A DNA stretch of 64,000 bases from Eleusine coracana subsp. coracana (Eukaryota; Streptophyta; Magnoliopsida; Poales; Poaceae): NCBI GenBank assembly GCA_032690845.1, contig CM064420.1:61430707-61494706 (forward strand), given 5' to 3'. Below the pieces are notes generated by a model. It worked only from the letters and a program-made list of their open reading frames with translations, made no database searches and had not been told where the DNA came from. Below are positions 22,301-33,195 of this stretch, in pieces (the stretch's first letter is position 1; every line of letters starts with the position of its first letter). Position numbers and translations under genes: made by a program.

Positions 22301-24674
22301 ATGAAATGGACATCAAGTTGTATCCTAGACCATTCACAAGATAAGCATTACTAATTGAAAGGTCATGTGTGATGTCAATTCGTCCACGACCAATTACCTT
22401 TCCCTTGTTGTTATTTCCAAATGATATGCCTCCACTTGGTAGATTGTCATGATCAAGTGTGGAAAACATTAATCTCTCTCCGGTCATATGATTTGAGCAA
22501 CCACTATCAAGCACCCATATTGCCCCACCGGAAGAGTATTCCTACAAAGGAAATCAAGCACGTGTTTTAAGCACCCAAGTTGGTTTGGGTCCCTTAACAC
22601 ACACAAGAACCTTGGGCACCCACACACAAGGCTTCCACCTTGCATCATGTGACCCAACAAACTTAGCAATCACTCTACCATAAGAATTATGGGTTAGCAT
22701 ATAAGAGACATCAAAATCATTAAAGGATATGGTAGGGTTCTTCATATTCTTGTTGACTTGGGAAGCGTTCTTGGGCTTAATAGCGTTTTCTTGAACCACT
22801 TGCTTTCCCTTGCTTTCATGCACAAAGTTGATATTCTTGTTGTGCCTTCTTTTGGGTATACCATTATTGTACCCCAATCCTCTCTTGTCATGAGAAGCTC
22901 TTGGTTCACCAACCAACCTTGGCGTGGTCTCCACTTGAGCTTTTTTCTTGAGCTTATTAATTTGGTTGGTTAGCTTCTCAATGATTTCATCTTGCTTGGC
23001 AATCATATCAACATCAATGTTGTGGCACCTTCCACAACCCTTGTTTGTTGAAGCTTGTGAGGATTCAAGCTTCTTCAATAATGATTGTGATTTTATCTTG
23101 AGATCTTCAATGGCCTTTGTTAGGGCCTTGTTCTCCTCTTGCAAGGCATTGCACCTCTCTTGATATTTCTTGGAGGTTGAGGTACTTGATTCACTTGACT
23201 CATTGACTTTTGCAAGTTCTTTGGTCAAGGTCTTGTTCTTCTCCTTTTCTTGTTTTAGTTGCTTGGTGAGCTCTAGATTCTTACTTTTCTCTTCATCAAG
23301 CAACTCTTCTTGCCTATCAATGACCCTCTCTTGATTGTCCAACTCTCTTTGTAGTTTATCTAGCATTTTTACCATTTCATGTATAGAGGGAACCAAATCC
23401 TCCTCTTCATCGCTATAATAAGAAGGATTAAAATCGGTGTGAGGAGCTACCTTGCTTTCCTTGGCCATGAAGCAACAAGGGACATCATCTTTATCATCGG
23501 TGAGGTTGTTGAAGAGTGACCTTTTGACTGGAGGTAAGCCAATGGCGATATTAGCAATACCACCTTCATCATCTTCATCATCATCATCGGAGATGTACTC
23601 TTGGCCAATGTGAGCATGTTCCTTGTTGTATGGTTTCTTGTAGGGCTTTGTCTTGTTGTTATAATTTTCATTTTTCTTGCTCTTGCCATTCAATTTTGGA
23701 CAATCGGCAATCATGTGTCCTTGTTCATGACACTCATAGCATCTTCTACTTGTTCTTCTAGCTTTTGCCTTGTCAAAGCTTCTTTTGGTGAAACCATTCT
23801 TGATCATGTATTTGCCAAATTTCTTGACAAATAAGACAAATTCTTCATCATCTTCTTCTTCATCATTATTCTCTTCATCTTCATCATCATCATCATGAGT
23901 CTTCTTGGCTTTGAGCGCCAAGTCCGTCTTGCTTGTGCTCTCTTCTCCTATGAGCACATTCACTCTTTTGCCCTCGTCATCACGACTCTTGTGGGCATTT
24001 ATTCTTCCAATGACTTCATCCGTTGTGAAGCTCTCGAAACCATCCTTCTCCTCAATGATGGTACAAAGTGTGGAGTTCCACATCCTAAGAGCCATGAGGA
24101 GCTTATAGTTGACTTACTCATCTTTGATGTTATCACCATAGGAACTTCTCTCATTTACAATGTCCATAAGCCTATCATGAGTTTGTTGAGGCTCTTCCCC
24201 CTTATTCATCACGAAGAAGTTGAATTGATTCTTGAGAACTTGAAGTCTTGACTTCTTAACAATATCCACTCCCTCATGGGCACATATAAGCTTCTTCCAT
24301 ATTTTCCGGGCATTCTCAATTCTGACAACTCTTGAATATTTCTTAGGATTCAAGGAAGAGAGAATGGCCGACACCGCTTGATCAGTGCGATATATGTTGA
24401 GTTGGTCCATAGTTGTAGGATTGTCCTTATCTTCCAAGATGTATCCTTTCTCTATAATTTCCCAAATTGGTGGACCAATTGACATGAGGTACATCTTTAT
24501 GCGATGCTTGTATCAACTAAAATCTTTACCTTCAAAGTAAGGCAATCTTCCACTTCCACTTCCATGGATATTTGCCACATCGGCATAGTTGAAAGGGATG
24601 GATACATGTAACTCATTTCCCTTACTTGTTGAAGTAAAATCTTGAGGCTTGTCACCTTCTCCCGGCTTCGACAT
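19305..24674 (-). pseudogene. Copia gag-pol, single frame broken by nonsense codons
   Basis: The frame starts MSKPGEGDKP at 24674 and stays in one phase to 19305 with no frameshift needed. Gag ends in a zinc knuckle (CYECHEQGHMIADC, near 23740). Protease follows (LDSGCSNHMTG, near 22500). Integrase (22289-21546) has the HH part of its zinc motif, but the expected CxxC reads CSAR, losing the last cysteine. Its DDE residues are visible in LHMDLFGP, RSDNGTEF and NGVAERKNR. Reverse transcriptase (20879-19980) keeps YVDD, and RNase H follows (19964-19305). In-frame stops are at about 24514, 24111, 22551, 22536, 22296, 21543, 21099 and 19977, with perhaps others between 21101 and 20880. The polyprotein would normally be about 1790 residues; no full product can form from this copy. 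Confidence 0.9.
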
Positions 24675-24713
24675 CTTTTAATCTTCAAGCTTTCAAGCCT
24701 TGTAGAAGATTCA

Positions 24714-24726
24714 GGCTCTCATACCA
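24714..24726 (-). other. Primer binding site of the Copia element
   Basis: The minus strand reads TGGTATGAGAGCC two bases after the 5' LTR. It matches TGGTATCAGAGCC, the Copia site complementary to initiator tRNA-Met, at 12 of 13 positions. Confidence 0.85.
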
Positions 24727-24728
24727 AT

Positions 24729-26388
24729 TGAAAGTTGCCTAGAGGGGAGGGGGGTGAATAGGCAATCTAAAAATAATTCTGAAAAAGCACTAAAGGATAA
24801 TCAAATAACCAGAAGTGACGGAACTTCCGTCGGGATCGATGGAACTTCCGTCGCCACGGAAGTTCTATCAAATGATAGAACTTCTCACTACCCTTCCTCT
24901 AAGCAATGAACAACGCGGATAACAAAGAGAAGAAAACACTAGCTTGGTAGAAGTGAAGCTAATATAATGTAAGCCTAGAATTCTTGAATGAAGACTAGCT
25001 ACACAATTAACAAATGATACAAGCACAATAATATGAAAAAAATAAATAAGCACAAATATAAGAGCGGAAAAGTAAAGAGAGACACAAGAATTAACCCGAG
25101 GTTCGGCAACCACACTAAGTAGTTTCTACGTCCTTGTTGAGGAGCCACACAAAGTGGCCGGGTCTCTCTCAACCCTTTCCCCGCCAAGCAATCACAAAGA
25201 TCATGCTTGGATTTCTTTCTCCACTTGATTCTTTTCCTCCGGAGGCGAATCACACCTTCACAAACGTCCCCGACTCACCACACAAAGTTGGAAGTTCAAG
25301 GGCGACGCCTAGCCGTCTAGGAGAGCAAGTCTCCAAGAGTAACAAGCAAATCAAATCTTGATGGGGAGGGAAAGATGTGCTCAGGCTTTTAAGTGGATGG
25401 ATTCAATCATTTTGTATTTAGATCTCTCTCACTTGGATTGGTATCTCAAGAACAAGTTTAGGAGTAAGAGAGGAGAGCTCTAGCTGAAGAGTGAGTGAAA
25501 TGACAAAGAATCCAACCCTTCCTATAGGGGAAGGGTACTCTATTTATAGTAAGAGCTCAAAAACTAGCCGTTAGTGTATTTTCTGAGTCTGACGGAACTT
25601 TCATGGTTACCCACGGAACTTCCATTGATTTAAATTTAGCCGTTGTAAAGCGCTGGCAGAGAGCAAAAGATGCTGTGACGGAACTTTCGTCAAAAGGTGA
25701 CGGAACTTCCGTCATTCTCGGTTTGACAAGAAGGAAAGGAGACTCACAGAACTTACGTGAGAGCCACAGAGGTTCTTGGAGACGGAACTTTCGTCATGGG
25801 GTGACAGAACTTCCGTCACTCTCGGTTAGACTGGAAGGAGGCTCACAGAACTTCCGTGAGAGCCACAGAGGTTCTTGGAGACGGAACTTCCATCGTGGGG
25901 TGACGGAACTTCCGTCACTCTCGGATGTGCAGAAGGTAGAAACCCGACGCTGACGAAATTTCTGTCACTCTCGGGTTAACATCAAGGCCAGACCCGACGC
26001 TGACAGAACTTACGTCAGAGGACTCACAGAATTTCCGTCACTCTCTATCTTGCTAAGTAAAGGGTTGATTCTTAGGCTTTATTGGCTAGTTTTTCAAACG
26101 AATTAATTTAGAGTTTGAGTATAATGTTTCCCTTACTAGCAAGATAAGTTTTACCCCTCTTAATAGTTTAGCATGCCTATTACTCAAAACAAAAAGCATA
26201 AAAGCTAAACTTGAACCGCTATGAGCCATTTTCTTTTCACTTTTATTGAGGGATATACTTTCTCACATTAGTGGGCAATTAACTTTTCTCTTGATGATCT
26301 ACATATTTTCTTTATAAGCATGTTAGTACAATTTTAATCTTTTGTCATTAATCACCAAAACCCACTAGGAGACCTAGATGCATCTTCA
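24729..26388 (-). repeat. 5' LTR of the Copia element
   Basis: This LTR is 1660 bp with intact TG...CA ends. The TATA box (minus TATAAATAG) is at 25540-25548. The U3 side (25590-26040) carries the dense palindrome array, e.g. perfect GACGGAACTTCCGTC at 25902-25916, upstream of the TATA box as an enhancer would be. U5 keeps a smaller pair near 24817-24870. Confidence 0.92.
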
Positions 26389-26393
26389 CTTTT
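26389..26393. repeat. Right 5-bp target-site duplication of the Copia element
   Basis: CTTTT identical to 14525-14529, immediately after the terminal CA of the LTR. Confidence 0.85.
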
Positions 26394-27140
26394 CACAATG
26401 TGAAGAGCTTAAATAAAAAAAGAAACAATGTCAGTAATTTTATTCAGCCGATGGAGGAGGACCACTGACGGAGATGGAATGATTCCTGGTATTCTCAGAA
26501 ATATCCAACTCTTGGGGACAAAAAGAATCAATATACAACAGCGTATTTAGTATTTAAGACAAATCTTAATATTTTTCCAAGAACAAAAGCTCGGTTCGTA
26601 GCTTCTGGAAAACAATCATAGCTCCTGAGGATGTTGTCGACTGCAGCCGATGGAGGAGGATGTCTATGTCGCCACGGCTCACTGATGGAATAAGCAGGGA
26701 ACACCTTCCTGAAGCTGCCCACGACTTGAAGAGGTGAGCATTCACCGTTGTTGCCCGTGTCCAGAAGAAAGCGCCAGCCGTCATCGCCTACAATCGGGAG
26801 GGAGTCGGAGAGTGCAGTCATAGACCGCGGAGAGGGAAGGACAGTGCCATCCCTGACGCTAGGAGGAGTGCCGACCGATTTGGATCGGTGAATTGGTTGT
26901 GGGATTGTTTAGGCTGAGTGGAGCCGATGCTGCGCCTCGAACCATCGAGCGAAACCGAGTCGAGCCGATGTACGCATGGGAGTCGTGATACAGTCCGCTG
27001 GAGCCAAGTCCTTGTACGCTTTCGTTCGATCTCCCTGAAGTTCCACGCGACAACAATCTAAACAGAGTTCACACAACAGCGCTATGCGGCCGGTCCACGT
27101 TCGTTTTGCGTTCTTGCCGCGTTGAAGCAATAGCAACAAG
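26394..27140. other. Right flank of the Copia insertion with an unrecognised minus-strand ORF and an inverted-repeat arm
   Basis: Before the insertion this was joined to 14524. A minus-strand frame 26821-26528 (MTALSDSLPIVGDDGWRF...) of 97 codons shows no recognised family. The block at about 26960-27100 is the inverted partner of 13877-14020. The layout could be an older element with long terminal repeats and a captured fragment, into which the Copia inserted (inference). Confidence 0.45.
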
Positions 27141-27499
27141 ACACATTCAACAAGACGGACGTTTCAATGAGGGACGATGCATGTGTCCTGGACCTTGCAC
27201 TGCAAGCGCATCTGATGCAAGGGCAAGGCTTTGCATGTAGAGGAAAGAAAGAATCACGTTACAATGACAATGTGCCTCAAAGCGAAGTGCGGAAGGTGTT
27301 TTCACGCCGCAATGGTGAAACAGCCGCGGCCAAATCGTCTGGCAATAATTTACATACAAAAACAGTATACGTCGCATTCAAATCACAATAGAAAGGGCCT
27401 TTTATATGTTGAAATAGTTTTTTTGCCCAGAGCTGTAAATTTATCATGTTTAAATTATTCAGAAGCATAGTTGGAAAAAAGTTTGGCCTTTGTCTCCAA

Positions 27500-28432
27500 C
27501 ATGGAAATTTCTATCTCTATCTCTATAATCTATTAATTTAGGTGAACATGTTCAAATCTGTCGTACGCCCATAAAGTTAGAGATTAAATCTAAATTGGTT
27601 TCGTACCTTCCATCAAGCACCGAATATAAATCCCTTGTTCGAAGTTCAAATGAGGCAAATTCGGACTCTATCTCGTAGCCCTCAAAAAGTTCTACAACTT
27701 TGATATTCAATAGAAGTCAAGATTCCGCCGTTTTGGTTTCCAAATTTACGATGCAAAAATATTTGTTCAGATTCGAATTCCTCTACGCAGGTCTCTGTGC
27801 GCGGTCCATATCTCCTACCTCCGAACTCCAAATAATATGGTCCATATATGTTCCAAAAAGGACTTAACGAGATTTACAACTTTTGTGTTTTAACTTTTCT
27901 TATTAGAGCATGTTTTAAGTCAAAAATTACGTCGTAATGCAATGTTGTTTCTATTATACGTGAATTGATTTTTCCTATCGGATAAATCTTCTAGAAATTT
28001 TTAGGCATTGTGTCACGACCTTGGTCTTATATGTTAGGTTTGATAGAGATCAAGTAATATCTTGTAGATATCATGAACTTATGAGAATCCCTTTTTACAT
28101 GATGAATTGGGCTCCATATCGATACTTCTCATACTTGAGTATTTTTTTAATGTTATTTCACTTAATTTTATAACATAGCACTCAAACAACATTACATATG
28201 AAAATCAATATCATTAGAGGTAAAAACAATATTTATGATAACAATACGTTAAAAAATAGTAGAAAAATATTACTTATGACATATAAAATAATACATTAAA
28301 AGCACCAACAATAATAAATATATTTTTTTATATAAAAATATCAATAATTATATTATATAAATAATTTATATTTATAAATTATAAAGAGTATTTTATTTTT
28401 TTAAACTCGTAGCAACGCATAAGTATTTTGCT
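27500..28432. mobile_element. Possible Helitron-like remnant
   Basis: The stretch starts near TCTCTATCTCTATAATC, becomes very AT-rich (28130-28400) and ends near CGTAGCAACGCATAAGTATTTTGCTAT, which recalls the GCAACGCACGGGC...CTAG(T) 3' ends of grass Helitrons. The hairpin is poor and no Rep/helicase is present. The call is tentative. Confidence 0.3.
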
Positions 28433-28611
28433 ATAGTGTCGTAGGCTCGTAGGAGAACTCCGGATCGTATAAACCCCGCCACGAGTTGCTAAGTAGGACG
28501 GGAACAACGGGGTGGTATATATTCAGTGCTGCTCATAGCTCGCAACTTGCAACGCATCTATCTAGATCATCAGGTTTTCTTGTTTCCCGACGAGGGGAGC
28601 CGTCGATCGAG

Positions 28612-29028
28612 ATGGAGATTGAATCTGCTGCGGCGATTCGCGACTGCGAGATGCCGGAGCCGATGAAGAAGGCCGGAGACACCAAGTCGTCGACGAAAAA
28701 GAAGAAGCTATCGTGGATCGCCGCAGGTGGTGACCGAGGAGCGTCTGGCCAGATCGAGCGCTACCTGTCGTTTCCCCAGCAAGAACAAGAATAGCACCTT
28801 CCCTGTGGTGACCGAGGAGCGTCTGGCCCTGATCAAGACCCCGGCCCGTTGATCGGGAGGAGTTCCGTGAGCTGATGGCCCAGTCGGCAAAGGTGTTGTA
28901 ATTAAGAGACGCGGGAGAGGATGAAGCGGGAGCAAGACCTCATCCGCCATGAGATCGAGACTCTCGGGTACGCCAAGGGCGTCATGGAGGTCACAGACGA
29001 CGAGGAGGAGGAAGCTTGCGAGCAATGA
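28612..29028 (+). pseudogene. Decayed paralogue of the small acidic gene at 49980-50423
   Basis: It starts MEIESAAAIRDCEM, with KKAGDTKSSTKKKK resembling the N-terminus of its intact relative. A one-base expansion in TTTCCCC near 28775 shifts the frame. FPVVTEERLALIKTP then continues in another frame, corresponding to FPVVTEAELARIRDP in the intact gene. Further breaks follow: one after TPAR, one at a TAA near 28900, and a switch to KREQ. The end GYAKGVMEVTDDEEEE matches GYVEREMEVTDDEAEE. GTGACCGAGGAGCGTCTGGCC occurs twice (near 28727 and 28806), pointing to a local internal duplication. A TATATATT lies near 28515. At least three lesions make it non-functional. Confidence 0.8.
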
Positions 29029-29039
29029 TCGACAAAATT

Positions 29040-30394
29040 TCAGGCTTTTGAACCTTGCCATTCGTGTTTAGTGTATTTATTCACAAGAAATTTGTAGTTT
29101 TTATTAGAGAGTTGCTTCACAAGCGGAAAATCAAATAAAATTTGATCCTGTTCTTCACATATGTACTCTGTGTTACTATATGTTAGCATTTATTTTTACC
29201 GACCATTTACATCTACAGTCCACAAAAATAGCCAATCGTCGTGCTCAGTGCGCAGAGAGGCCGGAGATAGTTGTAGAGCAATCAGCTCAGATATCGAGCA
29301 CGCATAGATACCAACACACGTAGGACGAGTTTGAGCAACAATTTTGTATGCTAATCGCTTCGCAGCTAGCCTTGCACACACATGACACATAGCAAGGACT
29401 CACCGAGGCTTAAAGCACCGTCAGATTAGAGTACATGGGACTTGACATGGGCAGGCAGGTCATACAAACATACTCATTGTCAGTCATACGGCACAGAGAT
29501 TAGTTTTATCATACGAACACGTTCGTCTGCGACGCGCGAGTCAATAATTTTTATTTATCCCAGCAATTATTTGGAAAATTTGTTATAATGGACGGGAAAA
29601 ATGTGACATCAATCGGTGGTGCAAAACCTGTTCAACGGCACCCAAGCGGACGCCCCCGGCTGGGCGCGATTTGCGTCGCGTCGTCCGGCGCGCCACGCCG
29701 GACACAGCCGCACAGCCCAACCGCTTCCGGGTCTCCCTCCCCCGCGCCTCTGCTGACGACACGGCCTCGCCGCCTCACAGGTCTCCCCGCCGCTGCCCCG
29801 TGTCTCCGCGCCTAATCAAGCTCCCGGCGACGACCTACTCACTTAGACGTTCTCCCCTCCGGTGGTAAGCGCCAGCGCCCATCCTCCGCCCAACCCGTCT
29901 GAACCGTCCCGAGTGGCTCGGGGCATCGACCCCGCGTTCGTCATTTACGCCAAGGTACTCCAATTCAATCGCCAGGGCGCCGCGTGAGGGACCTATTGGG
30001 GGGAGATAATGCGTGTCAACTTGTTTCCTTCATTCTATTCGTTGCGCCTCTGCATTGTTGAGGTCAGCTTAGGCTAAGCCGCGGAGTAGCGTAGCTGAAT
30101 CTTAGCTCAGCTGTTGATTGAGCAGTAGCGCAGGAGTGAGGAGTCCTTTTTTTTTTCCCTTCTTACTGCAGAGGCGGAATCTGATGCCATTTTATATGCC
30201 CTTGAAACTGGTGAATGGTGATATTTAAGGGCAGTTCACTCCTGCAGATTGTTTCAATCTTCATTATTGATAGATTTCTCATAACGTTCCTGAAAATATG
30301 AGGATAGATGATGACTTGTTTTTAATCTACACTACTTTCCTTATTTCAGGAAGCTTTTATTTATACTGGTTGGACTATGCTGCTTTGAATTGCA
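29040..30394 (+). other. Spacer and presumed GC-rich 5' UTR of the TRAF-type gene
   Basis: 29040-29580 shows nothing recognisable. 29630-29960 is GC-rich and probably includes the promoter or first untranslated exon. A TTATTTCAG acceptor near 30350 precedes the ATG at 30395, so an intron in the 5' UTR is likely. No TATA box was assigned. Confidence 0.4.
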
Positions 30395-32173
30395 ATGGAC
30401 AAACTTACAAGCACGGTCGAGGAAGAGGGCTATATTTTTCGGTGCGAATTGTGTGACACAGAGGTTGTGCAGAGCATGGCAGAACTACTCCTTCATGGAT
30501 TGGCCACTGCTTCAGTGGACAGCACCACAGGCGATATTTTTCGGTGCTGTTGGTGTGAAGACAGATCTAGAAGGTTATCTGTTTCGAAGGACGGAAACAC
30601 TTATTCGTGAATCTGTGGATGGACCTGATGATCATTCAGATCAATTACTCAGATCATCCACGAGGCCAGTAGAGTTCCTCTCAGATTTAGTTGATGAGTT
30701 TGTGGCTTCAAAAAGGAACTTGCTGAGCCATGTGTCTGGGTTTTTGTCCAGTGAAAGCCGGTTGAACAAAATTAAAGACTTCTCGCAGAAGGTGGAGATG
30801 GAGAACATCTGGGCTCTGGATGAAAGGAAAGCTACTGCAGAGACTATTCTTGAGAGCATGGACTTGAAATGCATTTACCACTGCCCTGAGAGATTCTCTG
30901 AGCAGGATAAGCTAGTTGAGCACAGAAGTCGGTGTAAATTCAGGGTGGTGAACTGCAAAAATGATAGATGCTTAGCTTCATTTTCTGCCATCCATGTTGA
31001 AGAGCATGATTCCATCTGCCCATTTAAGGTTGTACCATGTGAGCAGCTCTGTGAGCAACATGTTATGCGTTGCGAGATGGACAAACATTGCGCAACAGTT
31101 TGCCCAATGAAGGTTATTAACTGCCCTTTTCACCATGTTGGATGTGAAAGAGCGTTTCCACAGGGCACCCTTGATAGGCATTGTTCAGAATTATCTCAAA
31201 CACATCTTCTGTATGTTCTCCAAGCAACTACAAGACAGGGTGCTTTTGTCAATGATATGAACCAACGGCTACAACTCCTTGAAAAGGTTAGTATAATCTG
31301 TTTTGGTCATATGTAACTGTATTTGAACTTGTTGACACATAGAAGTTTCAAGATTTGCCACAAACTCTACCTTTCTAATTTAGCTTTGTTCACCTAGCCT
31401 GATGTAAGACCCAACATGCAAAAAATAAGCTAGGGATTATTGAACTTAAATAGCTCAAAGCAGTAAGTAATTGACAAGCTGGTGAAAGAAGAAACATCAT
31501 TTATGGAAAGGCAATTTTATGCTGCTGGTCTGGTACCGTGTGCTTTGAATAGCCTATTCGCAGAATTTTAGTTTTACAGTTTATCCAAAATTTGGGTTCA
31601 GATTCTTAGTGCCAACCAACAGCTGCTAACCAGGAACATCTAGATATGGGATATCTGTTTTCACTATATTCTTTGTTTTGAAAAATGGAAGACAGATGAA
31701 CTGTATCTTCTTCCATTAAAAGTTTGAGAAAGGAGAAATACATCTAAAAAGGTTGCAGAGCCCTTTCAACTTTCATACAATGTTCTTTTCCTTAGAAACA
31801 AGCAACCTGTTTATATTTGTGTCTTATACAACATGTTCACTTTTCGAAACTAATTTTCTCAGAATAATAAACGTTGCTAGGAGTTGGTGATAACTGATAG
31901 ATTCTATCCAACCTGTGATTGTGAATCCTAGTGGCCCTTGCATTACTGTTTAACACTTTTCCAATTTCCAAACAAGAAATGTGGCGTAATTCTTCTTTAA
32001 TATTATTACAGGCTCAGTCACTTAACGAACTCTCTGGGGCTTTAGATGTCAGATCCCTCACTTTGATAATAAAGGAGCAAGAAGCTAAGATCAAGAAGCT
32101 CGAGGGTGATATAAAAACGCAAGAGGCAAAGATGAAAAAGCTTGAAAATGAGGTTAGATCAAGGAAAGCATAA
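30395..32173 (+). CDS. TRAF-type zinc-finger protein, two coding exons, frameshifted near the 5' end
   Basis: Exons are 30395-31286 and 32012-32173. The first ATG gives MDKLTSTVEEEGYIFRCELCDTEVV, which reads to DIFR at about 30544. The homologous continuation (AVGVKTDLEGYLFRRTETLIRESV) is in the frame one base further on, so a single extra base (or two missing) lies at about 30542-30546. Read from the ATG, translation stops at 30610 after 71 codons. Downstream the frame is open and carries a TRAF-like cysteine/histidine array at about 30860-31180 (CPFKVVPCEQLCEQHVMRC, CPMKVINCPFHHVGC). The second exon encodes a coiled coil (LTLIIKEQEAKIKKLEGD). Such proteins are usually adaptors in signalling or ubiquitination, but the partner is unknown. 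A shorter product from an internal ATG (MENIWALDER near 30799) would keep the zinc fingers. It may be a recent pseudogene. Confidence 0.7.
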
Positions 32174-32729
32174 TAACATAACCATTGTAATGTATACTTA
32201 GAAAAGAACGCTGCTATAGGTACGACCAGTTCTTTCGGCCTGGCCGTCCGACCAGCACAAAGCGGCAATCAGCAATCAACAAAGACCACCATCCAACGGA
32301 TCAGCAATCAGTCGGAAGGTCGAGTCGGACAACCCAGTCGGATGCAAAGCATTTCCGCTTAGAAAACCAGGGTGACATACTTTAGGGCCCCTGGACCTGT
32401 AAATAATAACTAGCACTACCAAACAGTTTACCATCACACTTTACTCCGTCATTAGTTCAAAGGAAAAAAAAGAAACAGTAATGTTGGCTGAAGAAAAGAC
32501 AGCTTCGCTGGGATCATCTTTTTCAACTTGATGTAAAAGGCATTTGAGCTTTTCTACTCACATAGTAAGTACTTGTATTTTCATGGGGATTAGGTGTATC
32601 TGGATCATACTTTTCTATTCACATAGTAAATACTTGTATTTTCATGGGGATGAGGTGTATCTGGATCATCTTTTATTTCTTTGTTGGTTGGGATATATTG
32701 TAAATAATGTTGGGATGTTTGATGTGATT
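32174..32729. other. 3' flank of the TRAF-type gene
   Basis: This holds the presumed 3' UTR. A direct repeat of about 68 bp occurs: the segment with TTTTCATGGGGAT(T/G)AGGTGTATCTGGATCAT at 32578-32608 recurs at 32639-32669. No gene is seen. Confidence 0.45.
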
Positions 32730-32933
32730 TAAAAAGAGCTGAACAATAAAAAGGCCGTACCCAGTGCTGAGAGCTCCCGCACTGTGCGGGGTCTGGGGAA
32801 GGGTTTCAGCGGCAGGCCTTACCCCCGCCTGTGCAATGCGGGGAGACCGCGGCTCGAACCCGGGACCTGTTGGTTACAGGCGGTATGCTCTACCGCTGCA
32901 CCAGGCCCGGCCTTCTAAAAAGAGCTGAACAAT
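32730..32933 (-). mobile_element. Au-like SINE with 18-bp target duplication
   Basis: The SINE body is 32748-32915, read on minus. Near its 5' end it has a tRNA-like box A (TGGTGCAGCGGTAGAGC) and box B (GGTTCGAGC), and it ends in a short T run, as Au SINEs do. The 18-bp direct repeat starting TAAAAAGAGCTG (32730-32747 and 32916-32933) is perfect, which marks LINE-mediated retroposition and a recent insertion. Confidence 0.88.
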
Positions 32934-33195
32934 GCCATGATTATTTATAATGACTTTCTATCGAAGTTTAGGACTTGTAACATTTATGATATATATGCCT
33001 TTAGTTGTTTGTCCTTTTGTGTTGGCTCTTGTGGGTTTCATCTCTAGCCTACCCCAACTTGCTTGAGACAAAAAGGCTTTGTTGCTAATATAAGCCAAGT
33101 TCTTTGACAAAACAATTGATGGGAGGTGGTTAGATGTGGTATGTAGTATCCACTACAAATTCAAACAGTGTAATCATTGTTGACAGATATTTTGC

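Larger units (their letters stand above)
14530..26388 (-). mobile_element. Complete Ty1/Copia LTR retrotransposon, 11.9 kb, with extra 3' ORF
   Basis: The element reads on the minus strand: 5' LTR 26388-24729, primer site, gag-pol 24674-19305, spacer, additional ORF 18273-16654, polypurine tract, 3' LTR 16208-14530. Protein order is gag, protease, integrase, reverse transcriptase, RNase H, which defines Copia. Size, long LTRs and an ORF after pol recall the SIRE/Maximus lineage, but lineage is inference. Coding frames carry many nonsense codons, so it is non-autonomous now. A related truncated copy lies at 57858-60245. Confidence 0.93.

Noticed and set aside
15380..26040. CRISPR-like array suggested by regularly repeated motifs
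   Set aside because: This is a eukaryotic LTR; spacing is irregular, spacers are themselves repeated, and no cas genes exist.
30390..31316. 308-codon frame starting at a non-ATG codon as the true TRAF-type start
   Set aside because: It starts at TTG and its first 50 residues are a shifted reading of FRCELCDTEVV; the ATG at 30395 gives the family-like N-terminus.
32748..32915. A functional tRNA gene
   Set aside because: Box A and B are present, but acceptor pairing is absent and an 18-bp duplication and SINE body are present.
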